A DNA stretch of 64,000 bases from JAHEDH01 sp963753285 (lineage in GTDB: Bacteria; Actinomycetota; Acidimicrobiia; Spongiisociales; ZC4RG35). The position numbers were made by a program, and so were the translations under genes. The DNA lies in assembly GCA_963753285.1 (NCBI GenBank), contig CAVWBT010000002.1, forward strand, positions 1 to 64,000, in the 5' to 3' direction. Shown in pieces: positions 26,000 to 33,319 of the stretch; positions within the stretch are counted from its first letter, which is position 1, and every line of letters begins with the position of its first letter. Under the pieces are notes generated by a model, which searched no databases, was not told the origin of the DNA, and was given only the letters and a program-made list of their open reading frames with translations.

Positions 26000-26278
26000 T
26001 CAGCCTCCCACCCGCCGGCTGATCGACGCCTCCACCTCCAGATAGCCCTCAGCAGCCGACCGGGTCGCATGCCCCAGCGACCCGGTCGCTGCCGCGAGTT
26101 CGGTGAGCTCACGGGCAAGCCGGCCCTTGAAGCGCTCGATCGCCACCGATGTGGCACTCGGCGTCGGTGGGATGGCGATGCGCTGAGCCGCATCGGCCAA
26201 CGCCGAGAACGGTTCGCTCTGCTCGATCGCCGTTGCCAGGTCCGCCAGTTCGGTCGGGTCGACTCGGAATCCCGTCAT
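26000..26278 (-). CDS. Small helical protein, possible type VII secretion target (EspC-like)
   Basis: 92 residues, almost entirely helical. It begins TGFRVDPTELADLATAIE, which resembles the N-terminus of EspC/DUF2580-type type VII secretion targets, with a later RFKGRLARELTELAAATGSLGHA helix. There is no WXG motif in the expected turn and no secretion gene nearby, so the assignment is tentative. The ATG at 26278 is preferred over an upstream GTG at 26341 because the family-like sequence starts there. Confidence 0.5.
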   Translation of the reverse strand: MTGFRVDPTELADLATAIEQSEPFSALADAAQRIAIPPTPSATSVAIERFKGRLARELTELAAATGSLGHATRSAAEGYLEVEASISRRVGG

Positions 26279-26372
26279 CGGGGTGAGTCTGTGCGAAACG
26301 CCGCGGAGGATCAACCCCCTCGGCGCTGCGCCATCCAGCACGAGGCGGACGACCGATGATGTCGATTGCGGC

Positions 26373-26678
26373 TCAGGCGACGATCGCCGTCTGCTCCATG
26401 GCCTCCTGTGCGGGCTCAGGCGTGATGCGACCGACCGTGAAGTACAGGATCGGGCCGATGAAGCTGACGAGGGAGATCAGCCGCCACATCAGCTTGGAGC
26501 CGCGTATCTCGTCGGGTTCACGCCGGCCGATGTCGATCTGAGCCAAGGCGAAGAGCGTCAGTTCCACCACTCCGCCCGCGATCACTGTCGTGCGCTGAGG
26601 AACGGAGAGATGCCTCCACTGCTTCCTTGCCCGGCGCTGCAGGGCCTTTGTTTGTCGCTTCAGCTGTCGTTTCGTCAC
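26373..26678 (-). CDS. PLDc_N-type two-helix membrane protein
   Basis: 101 residues. After a basic helical start (KRQLKRQTKALQRRARKQW) there are two membrane helices. The second has the W-R-L-I-S--SFIGPILYFTVGR pattern of the phospholipase D N-terminal (PLDc_N) domain, found alone in many actinobacterial short membrane proteins. The function is unknown. The GTG at 26678 is chosen because GGAGG lies about 6 bases upstream. It precedes no other gene on its strand; rnpB lies upstream on the same strand. Confidence 0.68.
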   Translation of the reverse strand: MTKRQLKRQTKALQRRARKQWRHLSVPQRTTVIAGGVVELTLFALAQIDIGRREPDEIRGSKLMWRLISLVSFIGPILYFTVGRITPEPAQEAMEQTAIVA

Positions 26679-26759
26679 AGGACACCTCCAGGTCCACCCG
26701 GCTCCATCGTCTCGGTCCCGGGCCGAAAGAGGAAGTGCCGCTGGTCCCGAACGAGCGCC

Positions 26760-26779
26760 GGGGCCTCCGAAGAGGCCCC
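26760..26779 (-). terminator. Terminator hairpin of rnpB
   Basis: GGGGCCTC/GAGGCCCC, a perfect 8-bp stem with a TTCG tetraloop on the RNA strand, 8 bases past the RNase P RNA 3' end. Confidence 0.8.
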
Positions 26780-26787
26780 GACACGAT

Positions 26788-27154
26788 TGCGAGCTCGCCT
26801 GTAAGCCGGATTCTGTCCAGAGGCCGGAGCCTCCTGGGCGATCATCCATCTGGGGCGCCCATTGCTGGACGCCTCGGTGCGACCCACCCGGGACTTGATC
26901 GACTGGTCGCCGGCGTCCCTGTCTGGTCTTGCTTCCTGTGGGGTTTACCGAGCCGCTCCCGTCACCGGGAACGCTGGTGAGCTCTTACCTCACCGTTTCA
27001 CCCTTGCCTGTGCACCACGGGTGGCGCCATCGGCGGTCTGCTCTCTGTTGCACTTTCCGTCGGATCACTCCGCCTGGCCGTTAGCCAGCACAGCACCATG
27101 TGAAGTCCGGACTTTCCTCGAGCACTCGGCCCGCGATCGCCCGGCGAGCTCGCA
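26788..27154 (-). ncRNA. rnpB: RNase P RNA, type A
   Basis: Catalytic RNA of RNase P, which matures tRNA 5' ends. On the minus strand the 5' part contains GAGGAAAGTCCGGAC and the 3' part ACAGAATCCGGCTTAC, the two universally conserved strands around helix P4. The ends are set by a 12-bp P1 helix (TGCGAGCTCGCC with GGCGAGCTCGCA). The length of about 367 nt suits the ancestral type A RNA of actinobacteria. A TTCG-capped terminator follows. True ends may differ by a few bases. Confidence 0.93.
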
Positions 27155-27192
27155 CGATCAGTGTATGTCGGAAAACGGTTCGCGACCGCCGG

Positions 27193-28194
27193 CTATTTCC
27201 GGCGACCGGCATAGCGCGAATGCTCTTTCGAGATGTCGGCGAACACGTCGGCGGCGATGCGGACATGGCCTTCGGCGGAGAATGCCTGTGCCAGGCCGGC
27301 GTCGAGCTCGCCCTTCAACATGCGGTCTGCGGCCGTTCGGGCATGGGCTGCGGCCCGCTCGCACTCGTCGGCGACCTCTTGGAGTTGCTTGGCGAGCGGA
27401 GCGAGACGAGCGACCGACATCGCCTCTTCTTCGTCTGCCGGCTCGGGTTTGATCCGCGGGCCGCGGGCGATCAGTTTCTTGGCGTCGGCCACGGAGAAGC
27501 GGCCGGCGGTCACCTCGCGGCCGACGATCACGCCTTCGAGGCGCCGTTCCGGCGTTCCGAGGTTGAGCATGGCCTCGAGGTGTTCGAGGTCGCTCACGCC
27601 TCCGGAGGCGATGATCGGCTCATCGACCGACTCCAACGCCGAACGAAGGATCCCGAGGTCCGGGGCCGAGGACAGGACGTCGCGGCCGGTTTCGGCCACG
27701 AGAAACGCCGAGACACCCGCCGAGGCCATCTCGATAAGCACTTCCTCGAGATAGCGGCCGGAGTTCTGGGTCCATCCTCGTGTGGCGATCTCCTCGTCCG
27801 GTCGGACGTCGAGCGAAACGACGATCTTGCCGGGATGCTCTCTGCAGAGATCCCAGACCATGTTCTGGTCCTCGATCGCAGCCGTGCCCATGACGATCCT
27901 CCAGGCACCCGCCTCGATGAGGCGCTTCGCCTCCACGTGGGATCGGATGCCGCCAGCAACCTGGACGTCGATCTCGGTCTCGGAGAGGAGCTGGTCGATC
28001 AGCCGGCGATTGCGTGTGTCGCCGTACGCGGCGGCATCGAGATCGACGACGTGGATCCGGTCGGCTCCCTGTTCCGCCCAGCTCTGGGCGCGGGAGACCG
28101 GGTCGGCGTCGAGCGGGATGGCGTCGGCGACGTTGCCTCGAGGAAGTCTGACGGCGCGTCCATCGAGGATGTTGATGCGTGCGTACAGGTCCAT
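27193..28194 (-). CDS. HisA-family TIM-barrel paralogue with helical C-terminal extension
   Basis: 333 residues. Residues 1-250 are a HisA/HisF-type barrel: LDGRAVRLPRGN, ADRIHVVDLDAA, VQVAGGIRS, RIVMGTAAI, IVVSLDVRPDEE, IIASGGVSD and EGVIVGREV. It is distinct from the true HisA at 60457. The position of the first catalytic Asp (AVD or AID in HisA/PriA) reads IN8I, whereas the second Asp (SLD) is kept. About 80 extra helical residues follow the barrel. AGGAGG upstream supports the ATG. Proximity to trpD suggests a possible link to tryptophan synthesis (TrpF-like), but the Asn makes catalysis doubtful. Confidence 0.8.
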   Translation of the reverse strand: MDLYARINILDGRAVRLPRGNVADAIPLDADPVSRAQSWAEQGADRIHVVDLDAAAYGDTRNRRLIDQLLSETEIDVQVAGGIRSHVEAKRLIEAGAWRIVMGTAAIEDQNMVWDLCREHPGKIVVSLDVRPDEEIATRGWTQNSGRYLEEVLIEMASAGVSAFLVAETGRDVLSSAPDLGILRSALESVDEPIIASGGVSDLEHLEAMLNLGTPERRLEGVIVGREVTAGRFSVADAKKLIARGPRIKPEPADEEEAMSVARLAPLAKQLQEVADECERAAAHARTAADRMLKGELDAGLAQAFSAEGHVRIAADVFADISKEHSRYAGRRK

Positions 28195-28239
28195 GTGGCC
28201 TCCTGGCGGCGGGGTCGCACTGACATTACGCGCTGGAGG

Positions 28240-28605
28240 TCAGCGCCGTCGACCTCCGAGGACTCCACCGAATCCGCCGATCACGATCCCAAGGGCGAAG
28301 AGGAGGAGGACCTGAGTGATGGGTGCAGGGCTGCCGCCGAGCGTCGCGATGATCAGGACCAGGGCTGCCAGTCCGAGACCTGCCACCGAACCGTGGAACC
28401 GGTGGGTGTGAGGGGCCAGTCGTCCGGCGGAGTACCCGGCCACGCCGAAACCGACGACGATCGATGCGGTGAGGCCGGCGAGCGGAGCGTCCTCGAATCC
28501 CGCGAAGGCGAGCACGCCCCAGAACAGCAGAGCCAGCACGGTGGCAGTGAGACTGCCGATGCCGACTCCCAGCGCGATGGCGATGATGCGAAGTGAGGCG
28601 ATCAC
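28240..28605 (-). CDS. Small four-helix membrane protein
   Basis: 121 residues with four predicted membrane helices and glycine-rich packing (VGFGVAGYSAGRLAP, GIVIGGFGGVLGG). It resembles the TIGR04086-like class of small membrane proteins of unknown function, but the match is only general. GTG start at 28605. It lies 45 bases upstream of the HisA-paralogue gene on the same strand, so the two could share a transcript, and is divergent from trpD. Confidence 0.65.
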   Translation of the reverse strand: MIASLRIIAIALGVGIGSLTATVLALLFWGVLAFAGFEDAPLAGLTASIVVGFGVAGYSAGRLAPHTHRFHGSVAGLGLAALVLIIATLGGSPAPITQVLLLFALGIVIGGFGGVLGGRRR

Positions 28606-28696
28606 TGAGGGGTCCGAATCGACGACCCCGAGATCCTAGGCTCGCGGCCGGACTGTCCGATCGGGTGGCTCCTGGGTGGTGGCCGACGGCCGCCCG

Positions 28697-28702
28697 TAGA
28701 CT
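28697..28702 (+). promoter_or_regulatory. -10 box TAGACT of the trpD promoter
   Basis: TAGACT ends 7 bases before the trpD ATG, giving a leaderless transcript. No trp attenuator or riboswitch is present. Confidence 0.5.
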
Positions 28703-28709
28703 CATCACG

Positions 28710-29729
28710 ATGAACTGGCCTGAGATTCTGGGAACGCTCGCCGATGGAGGCGATCTCACCCGAGAGCAAGCGCGGACCGCGATGGGGGAGGTCATGGCGG
28801 GCGACGCCACTCCCGCCCAGATCTCCGCGCTGATCGTTGCGCTCCGAATCAAGGGCGAGACCACCGAAGAGATGACCGGACTGGTCGAAGCGATGAAGGC
28901 GGCCGCGGTGACCGTCGACGTGGGCGTCCCGGTGATCGACATCGTCGGCACGGGAGGCGACCGCTCCGGGACATTCAACATCTCGACCACGGCTTCGCTG
29001 ATCGCTGCGGGCGCCGGGGCACACGTGGCCAAACACGGGAATCGCAGTGCATCGTCGCAATGCGGCTCGGCCGACGTGCTCGAAGGGCTCGGGGTCAACA
29101 TCGAACTGCATCCCGAGCAGACGGCGACCCTGGTCCGAGAGGAGCGGTTCGGGTTCTTCTATGCGCCGCTCTATCACCCGTCCATGCGCCATGCGGGGCC
29201 GGTGAGACGAGAGCTCGGTATTCCCACCGTGTTCAACTTCCTCGGTCCACTGGCGAACCCGGCGAACGCCACCCGGCAGGCGGTAGGCGTCTCCGATCGC
29301 AAGATGGCCGATCGGATGATCGGGGTGCTCGAGCGGCTCGGGTCCGAGTACGCGTTCGTGTACCACGGTTCCGACGGGCTGGACGAGATCACAACGACCG
29401 GCCCGACGTACATCGATCGGCTCAAGGACGGCGAGACGACGACCGCCGAGTTCACGCCAGAGGACTTCGGCGTTCCTCGAGCCACCACCGAGGATCTGCT
29501 CGGCGGCGACGCGTCGGTCAACGTCGCGATCGTCGAGTCGATCCTCTCGGGGGAGAAGGGTCCCAAGCGGGACGCGGCCGTCGTGAATGCCGCGCCCGGT
29601 CTCGTGGTGGCGGGTCTGGCGGAGGGTTTCGTCGAAGCCACCCGCGTCGCGGCCGAAGCGATCGACTCCGGCGCCGCCGCCGAGGTGCTCCGCCGTGTGG
29701 TGCGGCGAAGCAACGAACTCGCGGACTGA
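28710..29729 (+). CDS. trpD: Anthranilate phosphoribosyltransferase
   Basis: 339 residues. Transfers phosphoribose from PRPP to anthranilate, the second committed step of tryptophan synthesis. The PRPP site GTGGDRSGTFNIST, the KHGNR loop and the NFLGPLANPA region are all intact. Full length for the family. The ATG at 28710 is supported by the -10 box 7 bases upstream; a longer frame begins inside the divergent gene region. No other trp genes are adjacent. A Fur-family gene starts 6 bases after the stop and is likely co-transcribed. Confidence 0.95.
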   Translation: MNWPEILGTLADGGDLTREQARTAMGEVMAGDATPAQISALIVALRIKGETTEEMTGLVEAMKAAAVTVDVGVPVIDIVGTGGDRSGTFNISTTASLIAAGAGAHVAKHGNRSASSQCGSADVLEGLGVNIELHPEQTATLVREERFGFFYAPLYHPSMRHAGPVRRELGIPTVFNFLGPLANPANATRQAVGVSDRKMADRMIGVLERLGSEYAFVYHGSDGLDEITTTGPTYIDRLKDGETTTAEFTPEDFGVPRATTEDLLGGDASVNVAIVESILSGEKGPKRDAAVVNAAPGLVVAGLAEGFVEATRVAAEAIDSGAAAEVLRRVVRRSNELAD

Positions 29730-29735
29730 GTTCCC

Positions 29736-30173
29736 GTGTCCGAGGTCGAAGCGGGCCAGCTGCTCGATGCCCTGAGAGCCGACGGGCTCAGGGTGACGGC
29801 ACCGAGGCGTGCGATCTGTCGGGCGCTCGCCCGCGGTCACGATCTTCATCTCACCGCATCGACGCTGCACGCCGCCGCCGAGGAAGTGCTCGGATCAGCG
29901 ATCGACGTCTCCACGGTCTATCGCACGATCGACGCTCTCGAGCAGGCGGGACTCGTTCATCACGTCCATCTGGGGCACGGCCCGGCGGTCCTCCACCTCT
30001 CGGACCACGTGGAGCACCATCACCTGACCTGCGAGGTCTGTGGGTTCACCGTCGACATCCCGCTCGGTGATCTCCAGGGCCTGACCGAAGCCGTGGCCAC
30101 CCGGCATGGATTCACCATCGCTTCCGTCCACTTCGCCCTGATCGGGCGTTGCAGCGCACACCGAGCCTCCTGA
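29736..30173 (+). CDS. Fur-family metal-responsive transcriptional regulator
   Basis: 145 residues. The N-terminal winged helix includes RVTAPRRAICRALA and the recognition helix region STVYRTIDALEQAGLVHH. The dimer domain has HHHLTCEVCG as metal-binding and structural-zinc ligands. The C-terminus ends GRCSAHRAS, so the second CxxC common in Fur/Zur is replaced by C-x2-H. Zinc, nickel, iron or peroxide sensing cannot be distinguished; a Ni/Co importer lies 1.4 kb downstream, making a nickel sensor (Nur-like) plausible. GTG start, closely coupled to trpD. Confidence 0.85.
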   Translation: MSEVEAGQLLDALRADGLRVTAPRRAICRALARGHDLHLTASTLHAAAEEVLGSAIDVSTVYRTIDALEQAGLVHHVHLGHGPAVLHLSDHVEHHHLTCEVCGFTVDIPLGDLQGLTEAVATRHGFTIASVHFALIGRCSAHRAS

Positions 30174-30223
30174 ACAATGCGTGAACTCGTGTCTCGCTGC
30201 TACCGGTTCGCCGTGACCTCGCC

Positions 30224-30229
30224 TAGGTT
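30224..30229 (+). promoter_or_regulatory. -10 box TAGGTT of a leaderless promoter
   Basis: TAGGTT ends 7 bases before the ATG at 30237 and supports that start for the thioredoxin-like lipoprotein. Confidence 0.5.
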
Positions 30230-30236
30230 GCTCCCC

Positions 30237-30884
30237 ATGCGACGCCAACGCCTTTCCGCCCTTCTCATCGGATTCGCCCTCGTTGCGGCAGCCTGCGGCG
30301 GGGGAGCGACGGACACGGCAACGCCTGCGGAGAGCCCCTCGACAAGCCGAGCCGGCGACTCGGCCTCCACCACGGTGGTGCCGTCGACCGAACCGGAGAC
30401 GCCCGCCGTCAGCGAGCAGACCGACGAGACCGCACAATCGGCAACGGAGCGGCCGGCGCCCGACCCGAACCGCGAGATCGCGCCCGACTTCGACCTGCTG
30501 TTGAGCGACGGATCGACCTTCGTGCTCTCCGAGGAAACCAGGCCCGTGTTCATGGTCTTCTGGGCGGAGTGGTGAGGCACCTGTCGACGGGAGTTGCCCG
30601 TCGTCGACGCTCTCGCCACTGAATACTCGGACCGGGTCGCGTTCGTGGCGCCAGCGTGGAAGGCGTCGTTCGACGCCACGGCGCAACAAGCGGAGCGTCT
30701 CCTGCAGTCGGGAGATGTCCGCTGGGGCCTCGATGAGAGCGAGGGGATCTTCGGGGCGTACGGGGTCCCCTATCAGCCTGCGACCGTTCTGATCGGTGCT
30801 GACGGGACCATCGTGGAATCCTGGCTGGGGGGTCGAGACGAGGATGCGATGCGCCGGTCGATCGAGGCGCTACTCGAGAGCTGA
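30237..30884 (+). CDS. Candidate selenoprotein: thioredoxin-like lipoprotein with UxxC (in-frame TGA)
   Basis: 215 residues if TGA 30573-30575 is read as selenocysteine (residue 113). Residues 1-20 are a lipoprotein signal (RRQRLSALLIGFALVAAAC), then a Ser/Thr-rich linker and a thioredoxin fold. The active site reads FWAEW-TGA-GTC-RRELP: the TGA replaces the first Cys of CxxC exactly, and the frame continues through a complete fold with the cis-proline segment GVPYQPATV. A 7-bp hairpin with a G-containing loop starts at the right distance after TGA. Probably a membrane-anchored extracytoplasmic redoxin. The alternative is a nonsense mutation of TGT/TGC; selA/B/C/D are not in this window. Confidence 0.75.
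30585..30603 (+). promoter_or_regulatory. bSECIS-like stem-loop after the in-frame TGA
   Basis: CGACGGG (30585-30591) pairs perfectly with CCCGTCG (30597-30603) around the loop AGTTG. Sixteen bases separate the TGA from the loop and G is its second base, matching known bacterial SECIS rules (loop 16-37 bases after UGA, G among the first two loop bases). The E. coli fdhF element has its loop at nearly the same distance. Confidence 0.65.
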
Positions 30885-30926
30885 GCCTCACCGACTTCCG
30901 CCTCTGGCACCCGACTTCCTGGTTTT

Positions 30927-30947
30927 GTTCGATGAGGGTGATCGAAC
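30927..30947. promoter_or_regulatory. 21-base palindrome GTTCGAT-N7-ATCGAAC
   Basis: Perfect 7-bp inverted repeat with a 7-base centre, in the 75-base gap between the redoxin stop and the next gene. It could be an operator for the downstream membrane protein or a weak terminator. Confidence 0.45.
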
Positions 30948-30959
30948 CTGGAGTCGGAC

Positions 30960-31418
30960 ATGACAACGACACGGCCCCGTATCCCCGTGGAACTCGCGAC
31001 CGCCGGCCGCCGCTTTGGCTACGGCGTGGCGATCGCGATCAATCTCTTCCTCGTCTGGTTCGTCGGCGATCTGCTTGAGTGGGAACTGGTCGCCTTTCTC
31101 ACTGCGGAGTTCGCCGACCTGGTTCCCCTGATCCAGCTCGGTCTGTGGGTGACGATCGCGGCCAACGTCGTGTACATCATCGATGACCGGTCGTTCTCGA
31201 CCCGGGCGGCCCGGTTGGTCGTCGACATCGTGAACCTGTTCGTGACGTTCAGAATCTTCGACGTGTTCCCATTCGACTTCTCGGCGCACTCGTTCAACTG
31301 GGGCTTCGTGTTCCGAGCGGTGCTGGTGATCGCCCTCGTCGCCACCGCGATCTCGGCGGTGACCCATGTCGGGCAGCTGTTCAAGCCGGCGGAGCCCCGG
31401 ACGGCACTCGTGGACTGA
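30960..31418 (+). CDS. Four-helix membrane protein of unknown function
   Basis: 152 residues. Four hydrophobic segments (about 18-40, 50-75, 85-105 and 115-140) separated by short loops; the N-terminus is Arg/Pro-rich and cytosolic by the positive-inside rule. No motif is recognised. GGAG about 8 bases before the ATG supports the start. The gene lies between the candidate selenoprotein gene and the Ni/Co importer genes, 165 bases before the latter, with a palindrome on each side. It may or may not be functionally linked to either. Confidence 0.68.
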   Translation: MTTTRPRIPVELATAGRRFGYGVAIAINLFLVWFVGDLLEWELVAFLTAEFADLVPLIQLGLWVTIAANVVYIIDDRSFSTRAARLVVDIVNLFVTFRIFDVFPFDFSAHSFNWGFVFRAVLVIALVATAISAVTHVGQLFKPAEPRTALVD

Positions 31419-31538
31419 GCTTCCAGGGGATCGAGCCGCGTACGGCACCGAGTTCATCGCCTCGAGCCGTCGATGGCAGAGGCATCCGACCGGGCGCTCT
31501 TCCGGCTTCATCTCCGCGTTCGGTTTGTCGATTTCTCG

Positions 31539-31557
31539 CAGTACAGTCCATACTGCA
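31539..31557. promoter_or_regulatory. 19-base palindrome GCAGTA-N7-TACTGC upstream of the Ni/Co importer
   Basis: Perfect 6-bp arms with a 7-base centre, 26 bases before the importer ATG. The size is that of a Fur/Nur-family operator; a Fur-family gene lies 1.4 kb upstream. No cobalamin or NiCo riboswitch sequence was seen here. Confidence 0.5.
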
Positions 31558-31583
31558 AGCTGTTTGCAAGAAGGACATCCACG

Positions 31584-32558
31584 ATGCACGTACCCGATGG
31601 ATTCATCAACGCCGCAACGTCGGCCGGCGCAGCCGCCGTTTCGATCGGCGGTCTCGCCACATCGCTGAAGGTGGGGGCTGGGCGACTCCGTGAGAAACAG
31701 ATCCCGTTCGCCGGCCTGTCCGCCGCGGTCATCTTCGCCCTCCAGATGCTCAACTTCCCGGTGGCGGCCGGAACGAGCGGCCATCTGCTCGGCGGAGCGC
31801 TCGCCGCCATCCTGCTCGGACCTTCGATGGGGGTCGTCGTCGTGTCCGTCGTGGTCATCGTCCAGGCGCTGCTCTTCGCCGACGGCGGGGTGAGCGCGCT
31901 CGGAGTGAACGTCCTGAACATGGCCATCATCCCCGCGCTCGTGGCCTGGCCGATCTTCCGGGGACTGGTGAGAGTGCTTCCAAAATCGACCGGGAGTGCG
32001 ATCGGCGCCGCCGCCATCGCAGCCTGGGCATCGGTGGTCGCCTCCTCGATCGGCTTCACCGCCATGTACGCGATCGGTGGTCAGGGTGGTGCAGATCTCG
32101 GAACGGTCTTCGGTGCGATGGTCGGCGTTCACGCCTTGATCGGAATCGGCGAGGGCCTGATCACCGCAACGGCCGTCGGCGCCGTCCTGGCCGCCCGGCC
32201 GGACATGGTGACGGGCGTCGCCGATCTCGAGCTCCGCTCGACGTCCACGGCTCCGAGCCGTCGGGCGGCCGGAGCGTTCGTAGGAGTCGGCATGGCGGTG
32301 GCGATCGCCCTCGTGGTGTTCGTGGCCCCGTTGGCCAGCTCGTCTCCTGACGGACTCGAGTACGTCGCAGAGCAGACCGGCATCGCCGAGACCGCAGAGG
32401 ACAACCCCATCGGCGGTCCGCTCGCCGACTACCAGGTGAGCGGACTCGAGTCCGAGACCGCGGGCACGGCGCTGTCCGGAGTCATCGGCGTCGGCGTGAC
32501 GTTCGTCGTCGGCCTCGGCCTGCTTGCGCTCATCCAGCGGAGACGGGTCTCTGCGTGA
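31584..32558 (+). CDS. ECF-type nickel/cobalt importer, S component fused to CbiN/NikN-like domain
   Basis: 324 residues. Begins MHVPDGF, the N-terminal Met-His that ligates the metal in CbiM/NikM. Six to seven membrane helices follow, with FPVAAGTSGHLLGG and VHALIGIGEGLITA. After residue 225 come an extra helix, an external stretch with SSPDGLEYVAE (the PDGLE motif of NikN/CbiN-like subunits) and a final helix, so M and N are fused. The choice between Ni2+ and Co2+ cannot be made; no cobalamin-synthesis gene is near. AAGGA precedes the ATG. The next gene overlaps by 4 bases. Confidence 0.88.
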   Translation: MHVPDGFINAATSAGAAAVSIGGLATSLKVGAGRLREKQIPFAGLSAAVIFALQMLNFPVAAGTSGHLLGGALAAILLGPSMGVVVVSVVVIVQALLFADGGVSALGVNVLNMAIIPALVAWPIFRGLVRVLPKSTGSAIGAAAIAAWASVVASSIGFTAMYAIGGQGGADLGTVFGAMVGVHALIGIGEGLITATAVGAVLAARPDMVTGVADLELRSTSTAPSRRAAGAFVGVGMAVAIALVVFVAPLASSSPDGLEYVAEQTGIAETAEDNPIGGPLADYQVSGLESETAGTALSGVIGVGVTFVVGLGLLALIQRRRVSA

Positions 32559-33319
32559 GCGGAGGGCACGCGCACTCGCTGCACATCCACGGGCACAGTG
32601 CGCTGCACAAGCTCGCACCAGAGGTGAAGATCGCGGCGATGATCGGTGGCCTCCTCGCCATCGTGCTCACCCCGCGTGAGCAGTTCTGGGCGTTCGGGCT
32701 GTACGTCCTCGTCGTGATCCTCCTCCTGGGGGTCGGTGAGATCCCGCTGGGGTTCTACCTCCGGCGGGTCCTGATCGAGGTTCCGTTCGTGCTGTTCGCC
32801 TTCTTCCTCCCATTCCTCGGGAGCGAACCGACGACGGTGCTCGCCGGCATCGAGGTGTCGGTCGAAGGCTCATGGGCCGCCTGGAACATCCTGGCGAAAG
32901 CCACCCTCGGCGTATCGCTGTCGATCGTGCTCGCTGCCACGACGGAGATCCCTCACATCCTCAAAGGGTTGGAGCGGCTCCGAGTTCCATCCTTGATGAT
33001 CGCGATCGCCGGGTTCATGATCCGGTATCTCGACGTGGTCACTTCCGAGCTGCAACGCGCCCGCATTGCGATGGTCGCCAGAGGACACGACGCCAGGTGG
33101 TTCTGGCAGGCCCGGCCGCTGGCGACGTCGGCCGGCGCGATGTTCATCAGGGCGTACGAGCGCGGCGAACGCATCCACCATGCGATGCTGGCGAGGGGCT
33201 TCGATGGTTCGATGCCGGTGCTCGACGCACCCGGGCTCGCACGGCCTCGCTGGGAGCTCGCCGCAGGCTTCGCCGGCGTGTTGTGGGCGGTGGCGGTCAC
33301 GGCGATGGTGCTCGCGTGA
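32555..33319 (+). CDS. Ni/Co ECF importer transmembrane T component (CbiQ-like)
   Basis: 254 residues, the energy-coupling membrane subunit. Five or more helices and two ATPase-coupling motifs, ARGHDARW and MLARGFDG, as in CbiQ/EcfT. The N-terminus HAHSLHIHGHSALH has six His in 14 residues and may collect or sense metal; this is not usual for EcfT proteins. The GTG start overlaps the upstream stop (GTGA), and the stop overlaps the ATPase start in the same way, so the three genes are translationally coupled. Confidence 0.88.
   Translation: MSGGHAHSLHIHGHSALHKLAPEVKIAAMIGGLLAIVLTPREQFWAFGLYVLVVILLLGVGEIPLGFYLRRVLIEVPFVLFAFFLPFLGSEPTTVLAGIEVSVEGSWAAWNILAKATLGVSLSIVLAATTEIPHILKGLERLRVPSLMIAIAGFMIRYLDVVTSELQRARIAMVARGHDARWFWQARPLATSAGAMFIRAYERGERIHHAMLARGFDGSMPVLDAPGLARPRWELAAGFAGVLWAVAVTAMVLA

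Noticed and set aside
31419..31583. Possible cobalamin or NiCo riboswitch before the importer
   Set aside because: No B12-box-like or NiCo core sequence is visible in the 165 bases; only the 19-base palindrome stands out.
30888..32618. 576-codon open frame on the minus strand
   Set aside because: It is antisense to the membrane protein and Ni/Co importer genes; rich in His/Asp/Arg with no domain.
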